A stretch of 64,000 nucleotides of DNA. It comes from Phaonia tiefii. Taxonomy: Eukaryota > Arthropoda > Insecta > Diptera > Muscidae. The position numbers and the translations under genes were made by a program. Under the pieces are notes generated by a model. That model was not told the DNA's origin, ran no database searches, and saw nothing but the letters and a program-made list of their open reading frames with translations. The stretch covers positions 153,226,578-153,290,577 of the forward strand of contig OZ008367.1 in the NCBI GenBank assembly GCA_963931995.1, read 5' to 3'. Positions 1 to 10,130 of the stretch are shown here, piece by piece (position 1 is the stretch's first letter; every line of letters starts with the position of its first letter).

Positions 1-830
1 AACCCTTTATAATATATGTACTTGTGTCCAAACACATTGTGTTTGCTATTCAATATTACATGTTTGAGACACAATGAATAATATGTTATAATATATGTGT
101 TTGCGACCCACATATATTACAAACACAAACACAACTGAGTTTGTTGCATTGTCTATGCTCTCTCGAGAGCAAGAGAATAAAAGAGGGACAACGAGGGACT
201 CTATCTTGTACGTGTGTTTCTGTATTTTTGCAGTACTCTCTCAGTCAGTGATTCATAAATATTCCTGAATAGGCGTGTAAATTGCAGATAATGTGTTTCT
301 TATTTTGCCTGATCTATTGCGTTTTAGTTTCATGTATTCAGTCGTCAATTGTTCATCGGACAGAGGATATCAAAAGCCCTTGATCAGTGAAAAAAGAATA
401 AACGAAGGCTCGGACGGTTAAATTGTTTGTGATGTTACTTTGGTTTTTGTGTATGGGTTTCGTATATATGTATTTGTGTTACCAAAGTAAGAAACGATTT
501 TGAGGAAAGAAACTGGAAAGGGTAACAACGTCAAGCCCTTTGTCTGTCCGAGCTTTTACTGAGAAAATCGGAACGGCGGACCATTTGTAAAATAAGTGTA
601 ATAAAAAAAAACACAACTAATTAATCCACGCTTGGCTTGTATGAACTTGATTTGTATATAAATATCTTGTTTGTGTATCAACGCGTAGTGATAATCAATG
701 CATAGTTGAAACCTTCTGAAAACAAAAACGTCAGAGACAACAAAGAAAAAAGAAGCAAAAGAGCAGCAGATTCTCATTTCATGAAAAGAGACAATGCATT
801 CAATGCAAATAAAATGCAAAAAGGGCATTT
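1..830 (+). repeat. Family A MITE, copy 1 (split)
   Basis: Bases 1-130 match the left half of a repeat that recurs at 11762-12058, 20055-20394, 22985-23329 (reverse) and 44330-44604 (reverse). The shared marks are TTGTGTCCAAACACATTG, then GAGACACAATGA, then TATAATATATG. The right half (GAAAACAAAAACG through AGCAGCAGATTCTCATTTCATG) reappears only at 710-785, so about 570 bp of unrelated AT-rich sequence (130-700) separates the halves. In the other copies the halves are contiguous. The left terminus lies outside the window. No coding capacity is seen. Confidence 0.6.
131..700. other. Insertion-like AT-rich stretch inside MITE A copy 1
   Basis: This segment is absent from the other family A copies, so it is probably an insertion. 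It has a weak inverted pairing (GTTACTTTGG near 434 with CCAAAGTAAG near 483) and no recognisable coding region or terminal repeat. Confidence 0.35.
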
Positions 831-1265
831 TATAAATGTGGATTTATATTGTTTAAAAATAATTATAATAAATAATACATATATATTGAAATCGAAGAAT
901 AATTCGTTTCTAAATATTATTATATTTGGGAGGAAATTCGCATATGTTTCCACAGAAGTATATATAGGCTGGGGGGAAACTTGCGAATGCTTCCCGTAAG
1001 TATATGGATGTTTGGGATGAAGAACGCATATGTTTCCACGTAAAACATACATGTGTGTCAATAGATACTGTTTGCATTTAAATACAAGTAAGTTTGGGAC
1101 TTGAAATCATATGAATGTTTGAAGTGTGTTCCAAACATATACATGGTTCCTGCAGAATGTGTTTGGGAAAATGTGTTAGAGAAGCCTTATAAATCAAAAA
1201 TTTTAATATATGCCAATCAATTCTTAGGTACCTGCGTAAATTATATATAGATATAACCTTTAGAT
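831..1265. other. Imperfect short repeats, no gene
   Basis: The motif CATATGTTTCCAC recurs near 942 and 1028, and related text (CCAAACATATACATGGTTCC) lies near 1131. This looks like degenerate local duplication next to family A. Nothing coding is recognised. Confidence 0.3.
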
Positions 1266-2214
1266 CACGCATCCACTCTGTATCAGAGTGCCCACGCTTA
1301 AGCCCCCACATCGAGACAAAATCGTTACCTCAGGTACGGACAAAGGTTCGCAAATGGTTGAACAGGTCGAAAGTCGTATGAAACAAATCATATAGAAAGC
1401 TCGACATCGTAAAACTGCAATTATCTTTGATAGCCACGACGTAGACAGCAGTGGTGCAGCTAATGACCCAACCTGCCTTATGATCCTGTAGCGCGGTGGA
1501 TATACATTTCCCACTCTATGAAAACTGATGCAGAGACCGTAGTTGGTTATGAAAACTCGCTTAAAGACAAACCATGGTATGATGATGAGTTTTGCATGGC
1601 AAGTGATGAAATTAACGCTGCACGTATGGTAATGCTTCAGTTAGTTGGAACGGTATAAGGAGGAGAAGACAGATGAAACCCGTTTGTTAAATTTTGTTAA
1701 AATTTAGAAAAAGCGCGAGAGTGAGCAAATTGAGACTTGCAGGAGGAAGAATGAGACCCGTTCATTCTACTGAAAAGTGCAAAGTCAAACCAACGACCAT
1801 GGATCAGGCTCCCTTTGGAATCTTGTCACAGATGTGCAGAGTATGTTGGGAATGTGCAGAGAACAGTTCTCTATTTTACTTGTCCCAGGAGACTTCAATG
1901 CATATTAGGGACTTGAGCAACTACAAGACGATGGTGTCAATTGCCATCATCCTTGCCAAAGCGAAGCTGTTACTTCAGTTCTCCGGCTTAAGAACAACAA
2001 TGCGGCAGGTGCTGATGGACTACCGGCTAAGCTGTTCAAGGCTGGTGGCTATGTGTTAGAAGGTGCATCCATAAGCTCATATGTAAAACCTGGCTAGACG
2101 AATGCATTCCCGACAATTGGAGCCTTAGCATACTGTGACCTGTTTTCAAACCCGTACATAAATTTCAGTCAGGTGAACTGACTTAATCATACCCTCACCC
2201 TAAGTCATCCATTG

Positions 2215-3355
2215 CGTGGGAGTTCTGTTAAAAAACACCTAATTATATTCAAAAGTGACCATATTCAATAGCAGATTGACATTACGCTAAATATTATTTA
2301 ATACCAATATTAGTTATGATCCTAAGTGGTTTTGGGGAATTTTTATGACTACCAACCAATTGCCCTCCCAATATTTATATAGGAGGTACAATAATGGGCA
2401 TGGCAAGTTGTTGCCAAAATTTTGATCAGTACTAAATTTTATTAAGATCGGTTGTGATTTATTGGAGATAGAGTTGGCAAACCGGAAATACGCAAAACTT
2501 TTGTATGGGAGGTACGAAACTGGACGTGGCACAGTAGTCAGTTATTAATTACACATAAGCTTTTAGCAAAATATTGCCTTATACCGAATTTTATTAAGAT
2601 CGGTTGTAGTTTGCAAGAGGTATCGTGTCGATTAACGCGATCATCCGCCCAACTTTTGTATGGGAGGTACCAGAATGGGTGTGGCAAACCCGCTCATTTT
2701 CTATGGGAGAGTGGTAGTTGACTAAATATTGACTAGTACAAAATTTCAAAAAGTACAACCAGACGGCCAAACAATGTTTGTATGGGAGGTACAGAAAGGG
2801 GCGTGGCACAATCACCGCTATTTTAATCGGTGATTGGCGTTTGATGACGTGAAGCCTTATACCTAATTCTATTAAGATCGGAAGTGTTTCACGCAATTTA
2901 TTCGATTGACAACCCGGATGAACAGCCAGTTTTGTATGGGAGGTACCAGAATGTGCCTGACAATCTCACCCATTTCCTCCAGTTAAGTAGGCATTTACAG
3001 ATTATTAACCAATGTGTTGTGGAAGCTAATCACATCTACCAGAAGAAAGGTTTGGAAAACATATGATTTTCTCCTAAATGTGTCGATTTGTATGGTTGGT
3101 ACCAGAAAGACCGTCGTCAAAACGCCCATTTCAAACCCAAACTAACTTTCTAAAAGTAATAGTCACTGACAAAATTGCAGTATCATCTGCGAAGATTTAC
3201 GGCAGTTATCGTGTTGATCAGCCAGCCAGACAGACAGACGGACATGGTTCAATCGTCTTAAGAAGTCGTAAAACGAATTTTGTCCAACGATATTAAGGGT
3301 CTAAAATGGTTCCTTCTATATGTTACATTTTTTCTGTATTAAATGATACATACCC
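2215..3355. repeat. Degenerate ~155-bp tandem array (GTATGGGAGGTACC / GGGCGTGGC type)
   Basis: Six copies of the core GTATGGGAGGTAC occur near 2382, 2510, 2664, 2786, 2940 and 3094, at spacings of about 128, 154, 122, 154 and 154 bp. Each is followed by a variant of GGGCGTGGC or GTGCCTG, and several are preceded by TATTAAGATCGG. The array ends with GTGTTGATCAGCCAGCCAGACAGACAGACGG-like text near 3210. A relic with the same elements in the same order is at 41840-42130. This repeat style is common in brachyceran flies (background knowledge). It separates two collinear parts of the RTE ORF, so it sits inside that element. Confidence 0.7.
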
Positions 3356-4386
3356 CCCAACCTATGTGTAAAAAGTGACCAGAGTGGATGTACCAACTAT
3401 CGTGGAATACGCCTCTTATCCATCGCATACAAGGTCCTCTCGAGCGTAACCCATTTGTTGCAGACCTGATCGGAACTTAGCAGTGGGGCTTTAGGCCGGG
3501 AAAATCCAATATCGGTCAGATTTTCACATTACGACAAATCCTGAAGAAAACCCACGAAAAACAAATTGCCATCTACCACATCTTTTTAGGTTATAAGGCT
3601 GTCTTCGATAGCCCGATACGGCAAAAAACTGTACCAAACTATATCGGAGTTTGATATTCCTGCTAAGCTAATACGCCTTTGTATAATGACGGTGACTGCT
3701 AGAAATCCTAAGTAAAGAGTGATAAAGATGTCACCGACCCATTTAGTACGAGGCAGGGCGACAAGAAGAAAAGCTGGAGTCAACGCGAATAAAACTATCA
3801 GCAACATGCTGTTCGCGTATGCTGATGATTTAGACATCAGTGGGTTTTTCGAGAATCAAGAAGGAATCAGCAAAAGTGGGTTTGACAGTAAATGAGGACT
3901 AGATAAAATTAATAGTTCCGACGTGCCGAACATCCATCCGATTGGAGGAAAGAATGAACGTCGATAAATGTTATAGTTTCCAGGTAGTGGGCGAATTAAT
4001 TTTCCTCGGATCTGCAGTAAACAAAAATAATAATGTCAGCCTACACAAAAAACAGAATTGTGTTTGCAAACATGTTTCATTTCGGGCTAAGTAGGGACTG
4101 GTAAATCGATTTCTATTTTAGTTAAAAATCGATTTAAGGCAGAACAAAATCGATTTTTTGCAATCGACTTTATATGTCCGATTTTATAGTGAAACCGATT
4201 ATCACCGACCGATTTAAAGACGTCGAGAAAAACATATGACAATTTACGTCACGCCTTGAATTAAGCCATCTACGTATTAAAGTTGGTAACGCGGAACAAA
4301 AATTTACAAGAAAAAAACGTTGGCGTCTGTTACATTTTTTAATTCGTAGTGTAGCGTCGTTTGGTTAACAAGTGAACAAACCTAAA

Positions 4387-4530
4387 ATGGCTTCAAGTCA
4401 AGTTTGGCAGTATTTTAAAAAAATAGAAGGTGGAAGAAAAGTAAAACTCACATTCGCTGGCCGATCGTTTCGATGTTCGTGAAGCATCATCTTCAGCAGC
4501 GTCTAGCCCGTTAAGCCACTGCGGTTACTA
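4387..4530 (+). pseudogene. hAT transposase N-terminus (BED-type finger), truncated
   Basis: ATG 4387 opens MASSQVWQYFKKIEGG, typical of BED-finger hAT transposases. The Cys/His ligands that should follow are missing. The sequence jumps to a serine-rich linker-like stretch (REASSSAASSP) in another frame. This is an internal deletion plus frameshift. Confidence 0.65.
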
Positions 4531-4760
4531 ACCCGTCACACCAGTCACTAACCGATGATATTTATTTTATTGTGCAGAGTGAGTGATACTTACACATTGC
4601 TTTCCTACTTACACGCACTGATGCCGAAGGTTTGAAAGCTCTATTTATAGAACGCACTATTCTAATTGTAGTTGTCTCGTTCTGTTTTGGTTTGGCCCTA
4701 CCATATTGTTCAAATTTAGTTGTCTTAGATGTCTTTCACTATATGTGTCCGAACACTCCG

Positions 4761-4903
4761 AAACACAAATCTTAGCCCAAGTACTAGATAAAAGATGAAA
4801 TATGACAAAATGGAAACAGCAAAATGACAAAATTCATTATTAACCCTTAGAAGGCAGTTAGTTTTTGCTTATTATCTACCACTTGGGCTAAGATTTGTGT
4901 TTT
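4761..4903. repeat. 143-bp hairpin MITE
   Basis: Arms 4761-4791 and 4873-4903 are inverted copies (AAACACAAATCTTAGCCCAAG at the left; reverse at the right) with two or three mismatches and an ~80-bp loop. It lies inside the hAT. No target duplication was identified. Confidence 0.6.
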
Positions 4904-5053
4904 GTTGTTAAGATTGTGTTTAGTGAAATTTCATGGCGATAATTTTTGTAGAACATTTTGACCACGCCCCCGTCATTTTCGAGCAGTTTTTTGCGAGTTT
5001 TCAAAAAAAAAAAAGATACAAATTATGGCTATACGTGACAGTTAGAGGGTTAA
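4840..5053. repeat. Possible TTAA-flanked (piggyBac-like) MITE
   Basis: TTAACCCTTAGAAGGCAGTTAG starts at 4840, and its approximate reverse GTTAGAGGGTTAA ends at 5053. TTAA flanks with CCCT-type ends resemble piggyBac nonautonomous elements. The match is short, and the unit overlaps the right arm of the 143-bp hairpin, so one of the two readings may be wrong. Confidence 0.3.
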
Positions 5054-5388
5054 TTTGTTCCACAAAAATGTTTATCTGAATCTTTTCTATAAAACTTCTG
5101 AACACATTTTGTACCTCAGAAGTAAGGAACACACAATTTTGCATGCCGTTATGTTGCAGGAAAGTTCCGGGGGGCGGAATCTTTGACCCGCCCTGAAAAT
5201 AAATTCTGATCAGATCGGGCAAAACGCCGATACACGTATATTTTTTTAGACCTTTCTACCAGAATCTGTTGACAGAACCCCATCATTTTGAAAAAAATCT
5301 AATTTTGTCTCACAGTGTAATTAGTCTATGCATCGTACGAAAAAATCATTTGTTCAAAAAGAGCACGTATTGATTGCAATCCGGGAGA
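5054..5388. other. Interspersed repeat end (CACAGTGTAAT) plus hAT remnant
   Basis: Text around CGCCGATACACGTATATT (5224) and the end CACAGTGTAAT (5312-5322) is shared with 45040-45118. Two other repeats (ending near 48155 and 51516) finish with the same CACAGTGTAAT. After 5323, hAT coding text (GDSLWEFHDTI) resumes. Confidence 0.4.
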
Positions 5389-5475
5389 TAGTCTATGGGA
5401 ATTCCATGATACTATAGTCGATTCCCAAACCTTAGAAGCTGACCAAGATGTTGTCGATGTCGATACCAGTTGAAT
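5389..5475. repeat. Left copy of 87-bp direct repeat flanking the SINE
   Basis: It runs ATAGTCTATGGGAATTCC to CCAGTTGAAT and corresponds base for base in length to 5773-5859, with roughly a dozen mismatches. Both copies translate as hAT sequence (DSLWEFHDTI), and the left copy is open while the right one has a stop. Confidence 0.85.
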
Positions 5476-5770
5476 AAAAAAAATAAATGGTTTCCCATTA
5501 CATCCCTTGAAGGAATCGGGGAGGGCTTCTCACAACTAGTGAGCTGTGCGCTTTCTAGTTTTATACTCACTGATTGGGACCTACACTTTTACACCGGTTC
5601 CGAACGGAATTTTTGAGAAGCATTTTCATGGCTAAATACTCGATAGGGTCGCCGTCACTATGCGAGGTGACCGCCGTCGAAAGAAATTTTAAGGTGGTCA
5701 GAGCAGGGATCGAACCCAGGATCTCAAGTACAAGAGGCGCGCACACTACCCATTGTACCACTGACGCCCA
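5476..5770 (-). mobile_element. tRNA-derived SINE, copy 1
   Basis: On the minus strand the element starts near 5770 with a tRNA-like head: an A-box-like TGGTACAATGGGTAGTG and a B box GGTTCGATCCC. A ~200-bp body follows, then the tail GGGAAACCATTTATTTTTTTT at 5476-5495. Other copies are at 24400-24689 and 33849-34157, with a partial one at 42860-44107. It is flanked by the 87-bp direct repeat rather than by a short target duplication. The tRNA-like head is part of the SINE, not a functional tRNA. Confidence 0.88.
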
Positions 5771-5772
5771 CA

Positions 5773-5859
5773 ATAGTCTGTGGGAATTCCATGATACTAT
5801 ACTCGAGTCCCAAAACTTATAAGCTGGCCAAGATGTTGCCGATGGAATACCACTTGAAT
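5773..5859. repeat. Right copy of 87-bp direct repeat flanking the SINE
   Basis: Partner of 5389-5475. It directly abuts the tRNA-like head of the SINE, and the hAT C-terminal coding text continues from it. Confidence 0.85.
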
Positions 5860-6050
5860 TGCGCCGAACATATATACGAACTTGCCAGGGAATATTTAGG
5901 AATTCTCGCAACATCGGTGTCATGCGAACGTTTGTCCTCGAAGGCTGGGTTACGAGAAATAGACTACGCAGTAAGCACCTAAACCAACAACTTTTCCTTC
6001 AAAGTCTTAGCGATGAAGATTGGTTTCAATAACCGTATAAGTATAACTTA
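5791..6050 (+). pseudogene. hAT transposase C-terminal dimerisation domain
   Basis: ELAREYLGILATSVSCERL followed by SSKAG is the hAT dimerisation signature. After a frameshift near 5950 a second frame gives RLRSKHLNQQLFLQSL, the expected continuation (KHLNQLLFL-like in the family). Reading ends at a stop near 6030. Confidence 0.82.
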
Positions 6051-6490
6051 CTGTCTTTTTAATTTCTTACATTTCATAGATTTATTTTTGTAATCTAAAG
6101 TATTAGTTTTTACTTTCCTCAAACATATGTTGAAAAAATTTTTTTTTGGGGAGAAACACACATATTATTTTGTTTTTAACGATTGTGTGCAAATTTAGGT
6201 TAAAAAAGCAAGCAAAGAAAATTTAGGTAACCAACGCTAAAATAATAGATCAACTTTGAAAGTCGAAAAGAAAAAAGTTGATCGTAAAATCAAAATCGAT
6301 TTTCAGCTTTGAATAACATTCCCTAGGGCTGAACAATCACTTCAGAGATAAAACCCTTTCTCGAGAAACAAAGATCCGACTCTATCAGACTCTCATACAA
6401 CCTGTCTTGCATTATGGCTCAGAATGCTGGACCATATCGCACGCTGAAACATCACTGGGAGTCTTCGAGAGAACAATTCTCCGAAAGATA

Positions 6491-7415
6491 CGAGGACGGA
6501 TCAATAAGTTCGGGACTTTTCGAACTTCCCTCGTAGTTATATGAAATGCAACACTGCTCTCATCAAGTACCACATGTTAATAGACTAGTGTCAAATTTTT
6601 TCCGTCATTTACTTTGCGTTTAACAGCTGCTCAAAACATACAACCTCGTGCATTTTTTTAAAAATGGAAAAAAGTGAATTTCGAGTGCTCATTAAACATT
6701 ATTTTTGCGAAAAAAACCATCAATCAAACCAAGGAAAAGCTTGATAAATACTACGGGGACTCTGCACCATCGATTCCAATGGAAAAAAGTGGTTTACTGA
6801 CTTTCGTTGTGGTCGCACAAGTACAAATGACGCTGAACGTTCTAGACGGCCAATTGAGGTCAATACACCCGAAAATGTCGAAAATTTTTTTCACGATATG
6901 GTGTTGGCGGATCGAAGAGTAAAAGTGCGTGAGATTGTTGATGCCATAGGCATTTCATATGGCAGTGTGGTTTCGATTTTAAATGACCAGTTTGGTTTAA
7001 GAAGCTGTCTGCAAGATGGATGCCGCGTTTGCTCTCAATTGACCATAAACGCACGGATGCACACGTGTGTAGTCTCAATGGCAAAATTCCATGAATTGGG
7101 TACGAGTACCTGATACGAGTACCTCATCCACCATATTCTCCGGATTTAGTCCCCAGTGACTATTTCCTATTTCCACACCTAAAGAAATGGCTCGGTGGAA
7201 AGAGATTTAGCTCCAACGATGAAATTATTGATCAAACAAATGCCTATTTTATGGACCTCGTAAAATCCTATTTTTTGGAAGGGATACACAAACTGGAGAA
7301 ACCTTGGACTAAGTGTATTGACCTAAAAGGAGATTATGTTGAAAAATAAATTTATTTTTTGAAAAAATAAAAAACTGTTTCATTCAAAAAGTCACGGACT
7401 TATTGATCCGCCCTC
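6491..7415 (+). mobile_element. mariner element M1, internally deleted
   Basis: The terminal repeats CGAGGACGGATCAATAAG (left) and CTTATTGATCCGCCCTC (inverted, right) are flanked by TA at 6489-6490 and 7416-7417. The transposase starts near ATG 6664 (MEKSEFRVLIKHYF in corrected frame). The helix-turn-helix part (INQTKEKLDKYYGDSAPS, GRPIEVNTPENVE, VREIVDAIGISYGSV) and the C-terminal part (PPYSPDLVPSDYFLF, LGGKRFSSNDEII) remain. Between DHKR (7045) and ARMHTC (7051) the segment carrying the first two catalytic aspartates is gone. The element sits in the RTE at a TA within the codons for RKIYGP. Confidence 0.93.
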
Positions 7416-7775
7416 TATATGGTCCTATAATAGAGAATGGCGAGTATCGACGACGGATGAACCACGAGCTGTATAAACTACATCTCGATATTGACGTAGT
7501 TATGCGAATCAAAATAACGCGTTTACGCCGGCTAGGACATGTCAGTATAATGGAGCTGAATGAATTAGTGCGAACGTTATTCGAAGACGTCTTCGCAGGT
7601 AATTGAAAAATAGGACGTTCAAGATTTCGCTGGAAAGACTAGGTGAAATATTACCTGCGTAAGCTTGGTGTTACCAACTGGAGAGAAAAAGTAAAAGATC
7701 GAGCCGGTTGGAGAAAGATATTATCTTCGTTTTGTAAGGCTCGTAACCCTCTGGTTTATTTGAGGTCACCTAAGT

Positions 7776-9299
7776 AAATATGTCACTTTCCAACTATCGA
7801 ATTACATTTTACAGAGAATGGGCTTTGACTTCAACGATCTGTATGAATTTATTGAATTCTCTGAGGGAACATTTTCTCCGAAGTCGAATATTATAAGTCA
7901 CCAGAATAGATTGCGCTAAAAACTTTTATTTTTGAATTGGGCAGTTCACAGGTTTCTTCCCATACGCAAAAACAGTAATGTTTTTAATTTTTTGGCAGTA
8001 AATATTCGACCCAATCTAGAAGTTCTGCAAATTCAATTACGAATCTACAAATAAATTTTAAACTTTTGGAAATAATCAAGAGTCATATTGCATCGAAAAT
8101 ATAATGAAAATGAACCATCTTTTATAGGAAATTCGTCCAGAAATATAATAATATTATTTAGTATTCAAAATAAATCGTTTGATGTCCTTGTTAGATAATC
8201 TTCATTTATAATATGAAACTACTTTCTATCTTTTAATTATTTCCCTGTTAAAAATTGATCCCAATCTGAATTGGAATGTGCTTAGAGGCAACTACTTCAT
8301 TAATCTTTCATAATTGGCAACCGGTTTCCCTAATGACACAAAAACAGAAGAGATAAATGCGTAATAACCACAACAAGCGAATTATATAAGATGACAAATT
8401 GAGAAAATATATTAAATTTTATTTAAAATCATATTTTTATATATGTTTTGGTTTTTTTATTGATAGTTATTAAAGCCAACGTACATACTAGACACAAAGT
8501 TGTATTACCAAAAAGAAAAAACAAACCCAAACAAATTGCATGCATGGAAATATGAAAGACAAACGGCTGAAAAATCCCATCTGCAATACAGGTTAGCTCA
8601 GAGTAAAAGGTCTGTCATATTTTGAAGTATAAACTATGTTAAAATATTTTCTTATATTTCTTGGTTTTCCTAACACTTTCTTCTTCTCCTTTTTTTTAAA
8701 TAGCCCTGACTGGCAGTAAATATTTTCTTAAAGTAGTGTAAACGTAGCACAAAATGTATCAAAGGGAGGGCGCAGAGTTAGCGACTTCAAAACTTGATGC
8801 AACTATCTTCAATGGCATGTATATGATCGACCTTTTTATATGATTAATATCTTTTAAAAACATTTTGAAGATTTCTTCAATAAAAATGGAAATAAAAACT
8901 ACTAACTATTCCTAATATCGCATGTTAACTTCAAAAAATTCATAACTCAAAATAATAACATTTTTGTTTGTTTGCTTAAAAACAAAAACCATTTCTCTCC
9001 GGTGTAAAAATCTAACTTCACTTTCCCTTCCCCTTTCGTCAAAATAATCCCATATGAATTCAATCTTATTTCGAATTTTTTCTATTACAAATTTGTAAAT
9101 TTTGAGCTATGACTCTTTTATAGTTAGAGTGCGATATATTTATCTTTGAGTGTATAACATTAAGGTGGTGTGGTAAATTGGAAAAATATTATCATCATCA
9201 CAGCTACAGAAAATCCAAAGTGCAACAAGCAACAAATGTGTCGTTTCTTGTTTAGTTTTTTTTTATTTTAGAAGAAAATGCTTAGAAATGCATCAAACA
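7776..9299. other. AT-rich sequence, nothing recognised
   Basis: There is no coding similarity, terminal repeat or tandem structure that I can support. It contains A/T runs only. Confidence 0.4.
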
Positions 9300-10130
9300 A
9301 ACAATTTTTTTCGTAATAATTTACAGCTCTACCCAATAAACAATTGGAAGACATTGTATCTCCATAGCGATAGTGTGGAGTTGTCACTTTTTGGAACGAA
9401 GTTCCTTATCGTACAGTAGTAACGTACGATTACTACTTATTACAACCCATAATTGTACAACTATATTGGGTACTTTTGGTTTGGTTTAGAGGGAAGTTTT
9501 CTTTGTGGAGCCTGTGTATTACATATTGTAGTTTTGAACCCAATAAAACATAAATTTAGAAAAGCCAAAGTGCAAGACTGGCAATTCCATGAAATACAAT
9601 CCTGAGCATGGAATTACATTTGGTAGCACACTTACTTTTACACTCGTACTTTTGGTTTGGTTTGTGTCTAGACTATTTAATAGGAATTTTTTGTTTAATG
9701 GGAAATTTTCTAGGTGGAGCCTGTTTATTACATATTGTAGTTATGAACCCAATGAAAAGTAAATTTAGAAAAGCCAAAGTGCAAGACTGGCAAATCCATG
9801 GAATACAACCCTGAGCATGGAATTACATTTGGCAGCACACTTACTCTTATACCGCGTTTATGCTGCAACCGAAATCTCGATTTTCTAGATTTCATTCACA
9901 CGAACAGATGATTTGTGTATGAAAAATCAGATGTTTATGCCACGAAATCTAGATATCTCTAGATTTCGAATGCAGTATAAACATGTTTTAACACTCTTAC
10001 TTTTTGTTTAGTTTGTGTGTAAACTAACTTATCGGGCGCTATTTTTTGTTTAATGGGAAATTTTCTAGGTGGAGCCTGTGAACCGAATAAAAAGTAAATT
10101 TAGAAAAGCCAAAGTGACAGAAGTGTAAAA
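9300..10130. repeat. Family L: 207-bp tandem repeat, three units
   Basis: Units share AGAAAAGCCAAAGTGC (near 9558, 9765 and 10100), GTTTAATGGGAAATTTTCTAGG and TTTGGTTTGGTTTGTGTCTAG. The first two are about 207 bp apart. The third is displaced by a 130-bp MITE. The same units flank the Harbinger element at 27.3-29.5 kb. The array leads into the minisatellite at 10130. Text near 9340-9415 (GAAGTTCCTTATCG) also matches 27290-27305. Confidence 0.7.
9856..9984. repeat. ~130-bp palindromic MITE inside family L
   Basis: The left end GTTTATGCTGCAACCGAAATCT is inverted at the right as AGATTTCGAATGCAGTATAAAC. Unit 1 of the L array lacks this insertion, so the boundary is supported by a paralogous empty site. 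Confidence 0.7.

Larger units (their letters stand above)
4092..6325 (+). mobile_element. hAT transposon, degenerate, inserted in the RTE
   Basis: The termini are TAGGGACTG at the left and CATTCCCTA at the right, with subterminal AAATCGATTT on both sides. The flanking octamers GGGCTAAG (4084-4091) and GGGCTGAA (6326-6333) are a six-of-eight target duplication of hAT length. The right one fits the RTE frame, so the left one has mutated. A BED-finger-like start (SSQVWQYFKKIEGG, from ATG 4387) and a hAT C-terminal dimerisation motif (ELAREYLGILATSVSCERL) survive. Most of the catalytic middle is missing or replaced by later insertions: a 143-bp hairpin, a possible TTAA element and a SINE. Confidence 0.88.
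1270..7775 (+). mobile_element. RTE-like non-LTR retrotransposon, copy 1, broken by nested insertions
   Basis: Translated pieces in order read as one LINE ORF2 of the RTE type often annotated as craniofacial-development-protein-2-like. They are the endonuclease-RT linker (1270-2200, with DKPWYDDEF near 1558 and a KAGG motif near 2040), RT with TNYRGIRLLS at 3391 and AYADD at 3816, a C-terminal part HYGSECWTISHAETSLG at 6411, and YGPIIENGEYRRRMNHELY at 7418. Stops and frameshifts are frequent. The endonuclease is missing, so the copy is 5' truncated. Three things interrupt it: a tandem array (2215-3355), a hAT (4092-6325) and a mariner (6491-7415). Removing the hAT and the mariner with one target duplication each restores the reading frame. 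Family identity is solid as a LINE; the RTE clade is from pattern memory. Confidence 0.8.

Noticed and set aside
706..999. A 97-aa ORF near the window start
   Set aside because: Low-complexity Lys/Asn/Ile composition over MITE A sequence; no domain.
5690..5770. A tRNA gene on the minus strand
   Set aside because: The text has both promoter boxes but cannot close a full cloverleaf by eye, and it recurs with the same ~200-bp body in three places with target duplications. It is the head of a SINE.
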